A stretch of DNA of 64,000 nt from Rhizomicrobium sp. (GTDB taxonomy: Bacteria; Pseudomonadota; Alphaproteobacteria; Micropepsales; Micropepsaceae): the NCBI GenBank assembly GCA_037200985.1, contig JBBCGJ010000001.1, positions 4,502,756 to 4,566,755 on the forward strand, written 5' to 3'. The translations under genes and the position numbers were made by a program. The notes beneath the pieces are model-generated. The model was not told the DNA's origin, did no database searches, and saw only the letters and a program-made list of their open reading frames with translations. Shown here piece by piece: positions 42,170 to 51,351 of this stretch. Numbering within the stretch: position 1 is the first letter of the stretch; every line of letters begins with the position of its first letter.

Positions 42170-42454
42170 TCGTGATCGGCAATGGGGCGGGGGCGATCGG
42201 GCTTCCTCTCCACAGCCTCAAAGTTGCGTAAGAACAAGATTAAGGCGCGCTCTTCGAAGTCCTCTGATGGGGACGGCAAGAAGAGGACGGCGACTAAGGG
42301 CGGAGAAAGCACGGCAGATATTTTCGCAAAGCACTTCCTATACGCAAAACGCCGCGGCGATTCCGCGCTTTTGCTTGTGCGGGACTGCTGAGCGCGAACA
42401 GAACGTCAGGACTGCCACGCGCTCGCGGGCCGGGGCAACGATAGGGAGGGAATC

Positions 42455-45358
42455 GTGTCACATCTCAGGAACAGGTCGACATTCCATGCACTTTTGCTGA
42501 GCAGCGTGTCCGCGCTGGCGATCGGCGCCGTAACCATACCGGCCCTCGCGGCCGACGCCGACGAGGGCGTCGAGACGGTGATCGTCACCGGCCTGCGCGC
42601 TTCGCTGCAGCGCGACCTCGATATCAAGCGCGATTCGAACGGCCTGATCGATGCGATCACGGCCGAGGACATCGGCAAATTCCCCGACGTGAACCTCGCC
42701 GACGCGATGATGCGCATTCCGGGCGTCACGGTGACCCGCAGCGTGAGCTCCTCGACGAGCACCGGCGCCACGTCGTCCACCGGCGAGGCGACCGCGATCA
42801 CGGTGCGCGGCTTCGGCCCGTCCTTCAACACGACGCTGTTCGACGGCCGCCAGGTTCCGAGCGCCGTCGGCAACACCCAGGGCAACCAGGTCGGCGACCG
42901 CGCCTTCGATTTCAGCTCGGTCAACTCCGATTTCGTCAGCCAGATCGACGTCCTGAAATCGCCGGACGCGACGCTGTCGTCCGGCGCGATCGGCGCGACC
43001 ATCAACATCCACTTCCCCAAGCCTTTCGACCATTCGGGCCTGGTGATCGCCGGCTCGGCCTCGGGCACCGTTTCGCCGGAGCGCGGCAAGGTTACGCCGA
43101 ACGGCGACGTGCTGTTCAGCGACACCTTCGCCAACGACACGTTCGGCATCCTGTTGGCCGGATCCTATTCCGACACCGAGACGCGGCAGAACCACATCAA
43201 CATCCAGGCCTGGAACGGCTTCACGACCGGGCCGGCGGACAACCAGATCCATGCCGCCCAATATGCGGGAACGCCGCCGCCGGACGGCAGCCCCAACTTC
43301 TTCATCCAGGACTACGGCATCTATCATGAGCTCACCAATGTCGAGCGTATGCAGGGCCGCTTGGTGTTGCAGTGGCGCCCGACCGACGCGATCGAGATCA
43401 CGCTGAACGACAATTTCGCGCGCGAGCACGAACACCAGAATCAGTACGGCTTCAGCGTGTGGTTCAACCAGGGCAGCCTGCAGAACATCAAGCTCGACTC
43501 GAACGGCACGGCCATCAGCTACGACCAGCCGAACACACCGACCGACTTCCAGGGGCAGATCAACGGCGAAGTGCTGCAGCACAACGACTTCGGCGCCAAT
43601 GTGAAGTGGGACATCAGCGACAAGTTCAAGCTCACGCTCGACGCCGATCATGCCGAAGGCTGGCTGAACCCCGGCCATCAGTACGGCGAAATCGACGTCG
43701 ACGTCGGCTATGGCGGACCGTTCTCCACCGATCTGGGCATCGTGGTGCCGGCGGGCCATGGGTTGCCCTATCCGACCACTTTCGGTCCGGCCGGCAACGC
43801 GTCTCAGTTCATCAACAACGGCATCATCGGCTCGCACGTCGTGCCGATCGGCACCAATGTGAACCTGGACACGATCAACCAGGCGAAGTTCGTCGGCGAC
43901 TGGACCGAGAGCAATCTCGACCTGCAGTTCGGCTTCCAATATCTCGCCGAGCATAAGAACGAGGCCGCGTTCGACACTTTCGAGAACAACAATTGGCAGG
44001 CCTATTCCGGCTACGGCCCGGCGTCGGGCTCGGCCTCTGGCGTCGTCCTGCCGCAGAGCTTCTTCACCAACTCGTTCAGCACGGCGGGGTTCATCAACGG
44101 CTGGAGCGGCGCCAACAACCTCCCGCCGGCGGTTCTGGCCTTCAATCCGTATACGGTGGTCAACTACCTGCAGGGTCTCCATGGCGTGGGCGCGGGCGAT
44201 TGCTGCGCGCCGCCGCCGAACGAGGTCGGTCGTCCCTTCGACGGCACCTATCGGTTAGCGTTCAACCCCGGTTCGTTCCACCAGCTGGGCGAGACCACCT
44301 ATTCCGGCTTCGTGATGGCGACCTTCAAGGCCGACATCGCGCACATGCCGTTGAAGATCAACGTGGGCAGCCGCTACGAGCTTACCGACGTGAACGTGAT
44401 CGGTATCGGGCGCGCGCCGCTCGCCCCGAACGGGTTCACCATCCAGGCCGGCGATCCGACGGCCTACGACGTCCACTATTCCGCGGCCGGCAATGTCGTG
44501 GGCACGCACAGCTACCAGTATCTGCTCCCCAATCTCGACATGGATCTGGCTGTCACGGACGATCTGGACATCCGCTTCGATGCGTCGCGCACACTGACGC
44601 GTCCGGCGATCAGCCAGCTCAATCCGTCGTTCAGCATCGGCGCGTCGCGTGTCGGCAACGTCACCGCCAATGGCGGCAATCCGGACCTGCAGCCCTTCCT
44701 GTCCGACAATGTGGATTTGAGCGCGCAGTGGTACTATCAGCCGAACTCCTATCTGTCTGTCGATACCTTCGTGAAGTCGGTGAGCAACTTCGTCGTCACC
44801 GGTTCGACCCAGCAGGTGTTCACGGGCGCCGGTCCCGGCGGGACGAATATTCCGTATACGTTGACGTTGCCTGTCAACGGCCCGTCGGCGAATGTCTACG
44901 GCCTTGAGCTTTCGCTGCAGCATGTGTTCGACGATACGGGCTTCGGCTTCCAGGCGAACGGAACCGTCGTCGGCAGCGACAAGCCGTTCAATCCCGATCC
45001 GTTCGGCTTCGGCAGCTTCGCCATCACGGGCCTCGCGGATTCGGCGAACTTGGTCGGCTTCTACGACAAGGACGGCTTCCAGGCCCGTCTCGCGATCAAC
45101 TGGCAGGACAGCTACCTCAACGGCTTCGGCCAGTTGCAGAACGGTTCGACCTTCGGAACCGAGCCGACCTTCGTGAACACGAACTGGAACATGGACTTCA
45201 GCACCAGCTACGACGTCACCGAGCAGTTCACGGTCTATTTCGAGGCGATGAACCTGACCGACGCGACCTACAGCACCCATGGCCGCTACTCGAACCAGGT
45301 TCTCGATGTGGTGGATTACGGCCGCAGGTTCATCGCCGGCGTGCACTTCAAGCTTTGA
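42455..45358 (+). CDS. TonB-dependent receptor
   Basis: 967 aa with GTG start at 42455 after AGGGAGG. A signal peptide ends near IPALAADA. A TonB-box-like ETVIVTGLRAS and a plug domain follow (DIGKFPDVNLADAMMRIPGV). A 22-strand barrel occupies the rest, closing with RRFIAGVHFKL. It imports a substrate across the outer membrane with TonB energy; context (GH3 enzymes, LacI sites) argues for an oligosaccharide rather than iron. A terminator follows it. Confidence 0.94.
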   Translation: MSHLRNRSTFHALLLSSVSALAIGAVTIPALAADADEGVETVIVTGLRASLQRDLDIKRDSNGLIDAITAEDIGKFPDVNLADAMMRIPGVTVTRSVSSSTSTGATSSTGEATAITVRGFGPSFNTTLFDGRQVPSAVGNTQGNQVGDRAFDFSSVNSDFVSQIDVLKSPDATLSSGAIGATINIHFPKPFDHSGLVIAGSASGTVSPERGKVTPNGDVLFSDTFANDTFGILLAGSYSDTETRQNHINIQAWNGFTTGPADNQIHAAQYAGTPPPDGSPNFFIQDYGIYHELTNVERMQGRLVLQWRPTDAIEITLNDNFAREHEHQNQYGFSVWFNQGSLQNIKLDSNGTAISYDQPNTPTDFQGQINGEVLQHNDFGANVKWDISDKFKLTLDADHAEGWLNPGHQYGEIDVDVGYGGPFSTDLGIVVPAGHGLPYPTTFGPAGNASQFINNGIIGSHVVPIGTNVNLDTINQAKFVGDWTESNLDLQFGFQYLAEHKNEAAFDTFENNNWQAYSGYGPASGSASGVVLPQSFFTNSFSTAGFINGWSGANNLPPAVLAFNPYTVVNYLQGLHGVGAGDCCAPPPNEVGRPFDGTYRLAFNPGSFHQLGETTYSGFVMATFKADIAHMPLKINVGSRYELTDVNVIGIGRAPLAPNGFTIQAGDPTAYDVHYSAAGNVVGTHSYQYLLPNLDMDLAVTDDLDIRFDASRTLTRPAISQLNPSFSIGASRVGNVTANGGNPDLQPFLSDNVDLSAQWYYQPNSYLSVDTFVKSVSNFVVTGSTQQVFTGAGPGGTNIPYTLTLPVNGPSANVYGLELSLQHVFDDTGFGFQANGTVVGSDKPFNPDPFGFGSFAITGLADSANLVGFYDKDGFQARLAINWQDSYLNGFGQLQNGSTFGTEPTFVNTNWNMDFSTSYDVTEQFTVYFEAMNLTDATYSTHGRYSNQVLDVVDYGRRFIAGVHFKL

Positions 45359-45377
45359 TCCTTTGACCTGACGAAAA

Positions 45378-45407
45378 GGGGCCGCCAAGCCAAAGCTTGG
45401 CGGCCCC
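45378..45407 (+). terminator. Rho-independent-type terminator after the TonB receptor
   Basis: A perfect 13-bp stem GGGGCCGCCAAGC (45378-45390) and GCTTGGCGGCCCC (45395-45407) with a CAAA loop, then TTCATTTG. It should end much of the receptor transcript, allowing different levels for the halogenase genes downstream. Confidence 0.8.
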
Positions 45408-45457
45408 TTCATTTGCGCGATAGGATGCGTTCGATGCAGTCGAGACCGGATTAGACG

Positions 45458-47002
45458 ATGGTGCGGCCGATCCAGAACATCGTCATCGTCGGCGGCGGAA
45501 CGGCGGGCTGGCTCGCCGCAGGCGTCATCGCCGCGCGCCACCAGGGGCGGATGAAGACCGGCTTCACGGTGACGCTGGTCGAATCGCCGAACATCGGCAT
45601 CATCGGCGTCGGCGAGGGCACCTGGCCGACGATGCGCTCCACGCTGGAGAAGATCGGCGTGTCGGAGACCGCGTTCTTCCGCGAATGCGATACGGCGTTC
45701 AAGCAGGGCGCCAGCTTCGCCCGCTGGACCACCGGCGCCGCGAACGACGCCTACTACCATCCGCTGATGCTGCCGCAGGGTTTCACGCAGCTCAATCTCG
45801 TGCCGCACTGGCTGCGCAGTGGCCGCGGCCGGTCCTTCTGCGACGCGGTGTGCCCGCAAGGCCAGCTCTGCGACGACGGCCTGGCGCCCAAGATGATCAC
45901 CACGCCGGAATACCAGGCGGTCGCGAACTACGCCTATCACCTCGACGCCGGCAAATTCGCGCCCTTCCTGCAGCGGCACTGCACCGAAAAGCTCGGTGTG
46001 CGCCATGTGCAGGCCGACGTCCTGACGGTCAACCGCGCCGAGAACGGCGACATCGCGAGCCTGACGACCAGGCAGGCCGGCGACATCCCGGGCGATCTGT
46101 TCGTCGATTGCAGCGGCTTCTCCGCCCTCCTGCTCGGCAAGACGCTCGGCGTTCCCTTCAAGGATTGCAGCGACGTACTGTTCTGCGACACCGCGCTCGC
46201 CGTCCAGGTGCCCTATGAGACGCCCGACGCGCCGATGGCCTCGCACACGATCTCCACCGCGCAGAAGGCCGGCTGGATCTGGGACATTGGCCTGCCGACG
46301 CGGCGCGGCATCGGCTATGTCTATTCCAGCCGCCACAGCAGCGAGGAGGCGGCGCAGGAAGAGCTGGCGCGCTATGTCGGGCCCGCCATCAAGGGCCTCT
46401 CCGTGCGCAAGATCCCGATCCGCTCGGGCCATCGCGAGACCTTCTGGAAGAACAACTGCGTCGCGGTCGGCCTGGCCGCCGGCTTCCTCGAGCCGCTGGA
46501 GGCCTCCGCCATCGTGCTGGTCGAGCTCTCGGCGAAGCTGATCGCCGAGCAGATGCCGGCCAACCGCGAGGTCATGGACATCGTCGCCGCCCGCTTCAAC
46601 GACGTCACGTCCTATCGCTGGGGCCGCATCGTCGATTTCCTCAAGCTGCATTATGTGCTCACCAAGCGCACCGACAGCCGGTTCTGGATCGACAATGTCG
46701 ATCCCGTCTCGGTGCCTGACCGGCTCAAGAATCTGCTGTTGCTGTGGAAATACCGCTCGCCCTGGTTCTTCGACGAGTTCGACCGCCTGGAAGAGGTGTT
46801 CCCGGCGGCGAGCTATCAATATGTCCTCTATGGGATGGGCTTCCGCAGCGAGGTCGATCCGTCCGACAGCGACGGCACCGACGCGATCGCGGCCCGGCTT
46901 GTCGAGGAGAACGCGGCGGTGACGCGGCGCATGCGGTCCCAGCTGCCCAAGAACCGGGACCTGATCCGCAAGATTCACGACTTCGGATTGCAGCCCATCT
47001 GA
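45458..47002 (+). CDS. Flavin-dependent tryptophan-halogenase-family protein
   Basis: 514 aa. FAD loop GGGTAG (12-17). The catalytic-type lysine is in TAFKQGASFARW (Lys82, equivalent to PrnA Lys79). The WxWxIP motif that bars monooxygenase chemistry is WIWDIG (273-278), with Gly replacing Pro. Members next to TonB receptors in Proteobacteria have no proven halogenation role. It is downstream of the receptor after the terminator and 14 bp upstream of the sapC-like gene. Confidence 0.9.
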   Translation: MVRPIQNIVIVGGGTAGWLAAGVIAARHQGRMKTGFTVTLVESPNIGIIGVGEGTWPTMRSTLEKIGVSETAFFRECDTAFKQGASFARWTTGAANDAYYHPLMLPQGFTQLNLVPHWLRSGRGRSFCDAVCPQGQLCDDGLAPKMITTPEYQAVANYAYHLDAGKFAPFLQRHCTEKLGVRHVQADVLTVNRAENGDIASLTTRQAGDIPGDLFVDCSGFSALLLGKTLGVPFKDCSDVLFCDTALAVQVPYETPDAPMASHTISTAQKAGWIWDIGLPTRRGIGYVYSSRHSSEEAAQEELARYVGPAIKGLSVRKIPIRSGHRETFWKNNCVAVGLAAGFLEPLEASAIVLVELSAKLIAEQMPANREVMDIVAARFNDVTSYRWGRIVDFLKLHYVLTKRTDSRFWIDNVDPVSVPDRLKNLLLLWKYRSPWFFDEFDRLEEVFPAASYQYVLYGMGFRSEVDPSDSDGTDAIAARLVEENAAVTRRMRSQLPKNRDLIRKIHDFGLQPI

Positions 47003-47016
47003 GGCGGAGCGCGGCA

Positions 47017-47709
47017 GTGACCAACATCGTCGTCCTGAACAGCCAGACCCATCGCCATTTGCGCGTGCAGGCCGGCGCGTCGGCCGAGCTCGGCGACAAC
47101 CAGCGCTTCGTCCATGTCGCGATCTCGGAGTTTCCCGCCCTCGTCGTCCATTATCCGATCTTCTTCGCCAAGGATTCCGAGACCGGCGCGTTCTTCGCCG
47201 GCGCCATGCTCGGCTTCGGCGAGAACCTGTTCCTGAGCGCGGACGGCAAGGGGCAGGACGCCTATCGTCCGCTCAATCTCCAGCGCCAGCCCTTCTTCGT
47301 CGCCGGCAGCGATCTGGCGATCGACCTCGACAGCCCGCGCGTCGGCCGGGGCGAGGCCCTGTTCCAGGAGAGCGGCGAGCCGACGCCCTATCTGCAGACC
47401 ATCGTCGCGGCCTTCCGCGAGCTGCGGCCCGGCTTCGAGATGACCAAGGTCTTCATCGACACCCTGCTGAAGCTGAAGCTGATCGAACCCATCACCGTCG
47501 ACCTGGGCTTCGACGACGGCTCGCGGCTCAAGCTGATCGACCTCTACACGATCGACCGCAACACGCTCCAGGCCCTGCCGGATGCCACGGTGCTCGACCT
47601 GTTCCGGCGCGGCTATCTGCATCTGATCTATCTGATGATCGCGTCGCTGAAGCAGATTCCGGTCCTGGCGCAGAAGAAGAACCGGCGGCTGCACGAAAGC
47701 GCCGGCTGA
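47017..47709 (+). CDS. SapC family protein
   Basis: 230 aa from GTG 47017 with GGCGGAG upstream. The start VVLNSQTHRHLRVQAGA and the segments EFPALVVHYPIFFAKD and GFGENLFLSADGKG are SapC-family signatures. In Campylobacter SapC relates to S-layer export, but in Alphaproteobacteria it is found in TonB-receptor loci with unknown role. Its stop shares a base with the next start, so translation is coupled. Confidence 0.88.
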   Translation: MTNIVVLNSQTHRHLRVQAGASAELGDNQRFVHVAISEFPALVVHYPIFFAKDSETGAFFAGAMLGFGENLFLSADGKGQDAYRPLNLQRQPFFVAGSDLAIDLDSPRVGRGEALFQESGEPTPYLQTIVAAFRELRPGFEMTKVFIDTLLKLKLIEPITVDLGFDDGSRLKLIDLYTIDRNTLQALPDATVLDLFRRGYLHLIYLMIASLKQIPVLAQKKNRRLHESAG

Positions 47710-48722
47710 TGCCGGGGCGCGTCCGCGAGATCGCCGGAGCGCAGATCGCGGGCCCCGATCAATTCCTCCGCGACATCGCCGAACCCTGCGAACCGGTCGT
47801 CCTTCGTGGGCTCGTTGCGGGCTGGCCCGCCGTCGCCGCCGCGGCGCGCTCGCCGCGGACGTTCCGCGACTATGTCGCCGCCTTCGATGCCGGACGCGAA
47901 GCCCAGGCCTTCCTCGGCGAACCGCGCATCGCCGGCAAATACTACTACAGCGACGATCTGGCGGGATTCAATTTCGCGCGCCGGCAGATGGCCTTCCTGG
48001 CCGCGCTCGACACGATCCTCGAAAATCTGGACCGCGCGGGATCGGCATCGGTCTATATCGGCTCGCTTCCCGTCGACGATTACCTGCCGGGCTTTGCCGC
48101 GCAGAATGCCCTGCCGTTTTTGAACCCCACGATTGCTGCGCGCATCTGGCTCGGCCACGCCTCGAACGTGTCGGCGCATTACGACACGCTGGACAACATC
48201 GCCTGCGTCGTCGCCGGCGCGCGGCGCTTCACGCTCTACGCGCCGGGGCTGACGGGAAAGCTCTATGTCGGGCCCATCGACCACACCATGGCGGGCCAGC
48301 CCGTGAGCCTCGCCGCCTCCGCCCCGCCGGACGACGCCCGCTATCCCCTGTTCGCAGAGGTGCGCGACCGCGCGCTGGTCGCCGAGCTGCAGCCGGGCGA
48401 CGCGCTCTATCTGCCCAAGCTCTGGTGGCACCAGGTCGAGGCGACGGCGCCGTTCAATGCGCTGGTGAACTACTGGTGGGACGGTTTCAGCGCCGGCCCG
48501 GACGCGCCCTATACCGGCCTTCTGCTGGCGATGATCGCCATCGCCGAACGCCCGCCGGCGGAGCGCGCGGCCTGGCGGGCCTTCTTCGATCACTATGTCT
48601 TCCGCCCCGAGGGCCACCCGCTGGCGCATCTGCCCGCCGACCGGCACGGCATCCTCGGCCCGCTCAAGGACAATTACGGAAGACTGCGCCTGCGCATCAT
48701 GCAGATGCTGCGCGGCGGCTGA
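47709..48722 (+). CDS. Cupin_8/JmjC-like Fe(II)/2-oxoglutarate oxygenase
   Basis: 337 aa. The facial triad is H157-x-D159 (SAHYDTLDN) and H241 (WWHQVE). Typical cupin_8 features are PVVLRGLVAGWP and GDALYLPKLWWHQV. Fe(II)- and 2-oxoglutarate-dependent hydroxylation is expected, perhaps of a protein or a small molecule. Its start shares a base with the sapC-like stop; it closes the halogenase-SapC-cupin unit. Confidence 0.88.
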   Translation: MPGRVREIAGAQIAGPDQFLRDIAEPCEPVVLRGLVAGWPAVAAAARSPRTFRDYVAAFDAGREAQAFLGEPRIAGKYYYSDDLAGFNFARRQMAFLAALDTILENLDRAGSASVYIGSLPVDDYLPGFAAQNALPFLNPTIAARIWLGHASNVSAHYDTLDNIACVVAGARRFTLYAPGLTGKLYVGPIDHTMAGQPVSLAASAPPDDARYPLFAEVRDRALVAELQPGDALYLPKLWWHQVEATAPFNALVNYWWDGFSAGPDAPYTGLLLAMIAIAERPPAERAAWRAFFDHYVFRPEGHPLAHLPADRHGILGPLKDNYGRLRLRIMQMLRGG

Positions 48723-48919
48723 TCGGGTGCGGAATTGGGCGCCCCTTGAAAGTCGGTGCCCATAAGCCTACGTACACCCCGGCACTTGGCCCTGCGGATT
48801 CGTTCCGTGTGGCGCAGAGAAAGCGCCCGGCTCAGGCAGTGCCTGCGCCATCCACCCAAGACCGCGACAGTTCCGGCCCAAAGCCCGCATTGCCGGCGGT
48901 CGTCAAAAGCGAACACAAG

Positions 48920-49204
48920 ATGAAATCCACCAGACGGCCGCAAAAGGCCTTTGCCGCGGGCCAGCGTCAGCGAAACGACCAGCAACGGCCGGCAACGAAT
49001 TTTCAAAGATCGGACAACGACCAGGAACACTGGAAGCGGCGCCAGCAGCACTATCTGACCCTCGCCGAAAGCGCGGGCAGCGCCGACCGGGTCGACCGGG
49101 AAAACTATTGGCAGCATGCCGAGCACTTTCACCGCCTGATCGCCGCGGCGGCCCAATCGCGCGGCCAGGCAAATAGCGACGCGGCCGTGCCGCCTACTCC
49201 TTAA
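48920..49204 (+). CDS. Short DUF4167-type protein
   Basis: 94 aa from ATG 48920 (MKSTRRPQKAFAAGQRQRN). The segment YLTLAESAGSADRVDRENYWQHAEHFHRLI matches the single conserved DUF4167 helix pair (A-x-x-A-x-x-G-D-x-V-x-x-E-N-Y-x-Q-H-A-E-H-Y). The usual long, disordered C-terminus is missing, so this is a minimal version. It may bind nucleic acid through its Arg/Gln-rich head; function unknown. Confidence 0.68.
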   Translation: MKSTRRPQKAFAAGQRQRNDQQRPATNFQRSDNDQEHWKRRQQHYLTLAESAGSADRVDRENYWQHAEHFHRLIAAAAQSRGQANSDAAVPPTP

Positions 49205-49284
49205 CCCGGCCGGCGTCATATTCGCCCGCGCGCCCGTGGCGCCGACGACATGGCGTCCCGATCGCCTGGAATCCGAGGAACAAG

Positions 49285-49635
49285 ATGACCTATGAAATGT
49301 CCGACGACTCGACGGAAGCGAAGGCGTCGCCCGGCGCCATCGGGCCCGTCTCGCGCAGCGAGCAGGCGGTTCTGGACGAACTCGTCGAAGTGCTGTCCAC
49401 CCGTCCGGGCGGATTGCGCCGCTGGTCGGTGATGCGGGCCATTCGCGCCAGCCGGTCCCGGCGCGGGCAGGACATTCCGCAGAAATTCGAAGACGAGGTG
49501 GAACGGGCGTTCCGCCGCCATTGCGCCGACGCCGCCGAAACGCGTTCGGCGCCGCCGGGCCGCGTGCTGTTCTATCGCCCCAAGGAAACCGCCGGCGAAG
49601 TCTGGGCGCTGCTTCAGGCCGCGCCGGTGACATAG
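49285..49635 (+). CDS. Hypothetical protein (116 aa)
   Basis: ATG 49285 is preceded by GAGGAAC. The product is helical and charged: SEQAVLDELVEVLSTRPGGLRRWSVMRAIRASRSRRG. It has no signal or membrane segment. The 3' end overlaps the converging deacetylase gene by 22 bp. No family recognised. Confidence 0.6.
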   Translation: MTYEMSDDSTEAKASPGAIGPVSRSEQAVLDELVEVLSTRPGGLRRWSVMRAIRASRSRRGQDIPQKFEDEVERAFRRHCADAAETRSAPPGRVLFYRPKETAGEVWALLQAAPVT

Positions 49636-50405
49636 CCGAACACCGTGCGCATCGGCGCGCACCATACCGGCAGGCGGGCGAGGCCTTCGAGAATGTCGCG
49701 ATGCACCGCAATGTTGGTGTCGCCGGCGGCTTTGCGGCGATCCACCACCTCGTGGAAGACGAGGACGGCCCAGTGCCCGTCCCTCATGGCCTTCCGGACA
49801 TAGCGCAGCGCCATCTCGCGGTTGTCGACGTCGTAGGTCGGCTCATAGCCGTTCAGGAAATAGCGCTGCCGCATCACGTTGCGCGGGTCGTTGGGCGGCC
49901 CGCTCACGGTCCGCGCCGCCAGGAAGTTGGGCTTGAGCGCGTCGACATATTCGCCCACCCGCGCCACATTCGTGCCCCGTCCGAGGCCTTCATAGCCGCA
50001 CGGATAGGCATAGCTTCGCGGCTTGGCGCCTTCGAAATGGCTGTCGAAATAGCGCTCCGTCGGCGCGATCTGTTCGCGCACGAACCGCTCGGTCGAATAA
50101 TCCTTCAGCATGCACGGATGCGTCAGCGTGTGGTTGCCGATCTCGTGGCCCTTGCGGGACAGGGCGGCCCAGTCGTCCACGCGCGCCTCGATATTCGCCA
50201 CCGTCAGGAAGAACGTCGCCTTGAAGCCGAGGTCGTCCAGCAGCGGCACCGCGTTCCGGAGTTGGCTGTCATAGCCGTCGTCATAGGTCAGGCTGACGGC
50301 CGCCTGCGCGCCCCCCGGCCAGCCGAAGCGCGCGCTGGCGGGCGCGGCGAAGGTGCTGGCGACCGCGGCGCCGATGCCGACCGTCACGCCCCGGCGCGTC
50401 AGCAT
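49614..50405 (-). CDS. Polysaccharide deacetylase (NodB-type), Tat-type signal
   Basis: 263 aa from ATG 50405. The N-terminus LTRRGVTVGIGAAVASTFAAPASA has twin arginines, suggesting Tat export. The NodB catalytic site is TYDDGYDSQ with metal histidines in HEIGNHTLTHP. It removes N- or O-acetyl groups from an envelope glycan. The coding frame extends to 50543, but the signal peptide fixes the start. The next upstream gene on the strand is a Crp/Fnr regulator 43 bp away, so they may be co-transcribed. Confidence 0.88.
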   Translation of the reverse strand: MLTRRGVTVGIGAAVASTFAAPASARFGWPGGAQAAVSLTYDDGYDSQLRNAVPLLDDLGFKATFFLTVANIEARVDDWAALSRKGHEIGNHTLTHPCMLKDYSTERFVREQIAPTERYFDSHFEGAKPRSYAYPCGYEGLGRGTNVARVGEYVDALKPNFLAARTVSGPPNDPRNVMRQRYFLNGYEPTYDVDNREMALRYVRKAMRDGHWAVLVFHEVVDRRKAAGDTNIAVHRDILEGLARLPVWCAPMRTVFGYVTGAA

Positions 50406-50448
50406 GGGGCGGCCGCCTTGGAAGGAGCTCCGCAAAGGCGTCGTCGGC

Positions 50449-51351
50449 TCATATCGCCTTCGTCTTGGCGTCTCGGGCCCTGCGGCTCTTCCTGGCCGGG
50501 CGTTCGCCGAGCAGACGGTCGAACTCCTTCTTGGACACGCCATAGCATTCGCAGGACCGCCGCTCGAGAGCGCGCCGGTCGATGATCGTGACGTTGCCGC
50601 GCGTATAGCGGATGATTCCGGCCCGCTGCAGTGCGCTCGCCGCCGCCGTCACCCCGGTGCGCTGCACGCCCAGCATCATCGCGAGGAATTCCTGGGTGAG
50701 CAGGAACTCGTCGGAATGCATCCGGTCATGCGTCATCAGCAGCCAGCGGCTGCAGCGCTGTTCCAGCGAATGGAAGTGATTGCAGGCCGCGGACTGCGCG
50801 ACCTGGTTGAAGAAGGCGTGCGCATAGTGGCCCATCACGGTGCGCAGCGAGGCGCTCTTCGCCAGCGCTTTCGCGAACAGGTCGGATTTGATCCGCAGGC
50901 CCGATCCGGGCACCTGGACATAGACGCTGGTCGGCGAGCGGTCGTCGCCCAGGAGCAGCGGCAGCCCCACCAGGCCTTCATTGCCGATGGTCCCGACTTC
51001 CGCCGCCTCGCCGTTGCGCATCGTGTTCACCAGCGAACCGACGCCGCTTTCGATGAAATAGACGTATTCGATGGCCTTGTTCGCGCGGTAGAGCGATTGC
51101 CGGTAGGCGAGCGCGATCGGCTTCAGATGCCGTCGCAGGCTGGCATAGTCGCGCGGCGGTAGCAGCGCGAGCAGGCGGTTCACGGGGGTGTCGCCGAGCT
51201 GGCGCACAGTGCTTCTGCTCAAACCGAGCTTCGACAGCGGTATTTCCTCGCTTGTGGCGATTTTGGGCTCCAGCGCGCCGACGGCGCCGCTCGCGCAAAA
51301 CGCTGCGCCTTTGCGAGGCCCGGGGCAAGGATAATGTCCGAAAGCCGACAT
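50449..51351 (-). CDS. Crp/Fnr-family transcriptional regulator with N-terminal extension
   Basis: 300 aa from ATG 51351 (AAGG 8-11 nt upstream). About 55 residues precede the usual start NRLLALLPPRD; GTG codons at 51207 or 51183 could give a normal-length protein. The cyclic-nucleotide-like beta-barrel includes YVYFIESGVGSLVN and NEGLVGLPLLLGDD. The C-terminal HTH is LTQEFLAMMLGVQRTGVTAAA. It lacks the Fnr Cys cluster. The signal is unknown; it may control the adjacent deacetylase. Confidence 0.85.
   Translation of the reverse strand: MSAFGHYPCPGPRKGAAFCASGAVGALEPKIATSEEIPLSKLGLSRSTVRQLGDTPVNRLLALLPPRDYASLRRHLKPIALAYRQSLYRANKAIEYVYFIESGVGSLVNTMRNGEAAEVGTIGNEGLVGLPLLLGDDRSPTSVYVQVPGSGLRIKSDLFAKALAKSASLRTVMGHYAHAFFNQVAQSAACNHFHSLEQRCSRWLLMTHDRMHSDEFLLTQEFLAMMLGVQRTGVTAAASALQRAGIIRYTRGNVTIIDRRALERRSCECYGVSKKEFDRLLGERPARKSRRARDAKTKAI

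Larger units (their letters stand above)
41918..42454. other. Leader region between GH3 and the TonB receptor
   Basis: 537 bp without a supported gene. It contains a GC-rich hairpin ATGCGCCGC/GCGGCGCAT (41943-41969) just after the GH3 stop, which may act as a terminator. Two operator-like palindromes follow at 42133-42169, then about 290 bp of transcript leader with AGGGAGG at 42443-42449 before the GTG. A 69-codon frame at 42182-42391 lacks a ribosome site and is rejected. Confidence 0.6.

Noticed and set aside
42182..42391. 69-aa frame upstream of the TonB receptor
   Set aside because: No ribosome site, Lys/Ser/Arg-rich random-like sequence; it lies in the regulated leader.
44255..46978. 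907-aa minus-strand frame
   Set aside because: It spans two real plus-strand genes (TonB receptor and halogenase) and their terminator, so it is a composition artefact.
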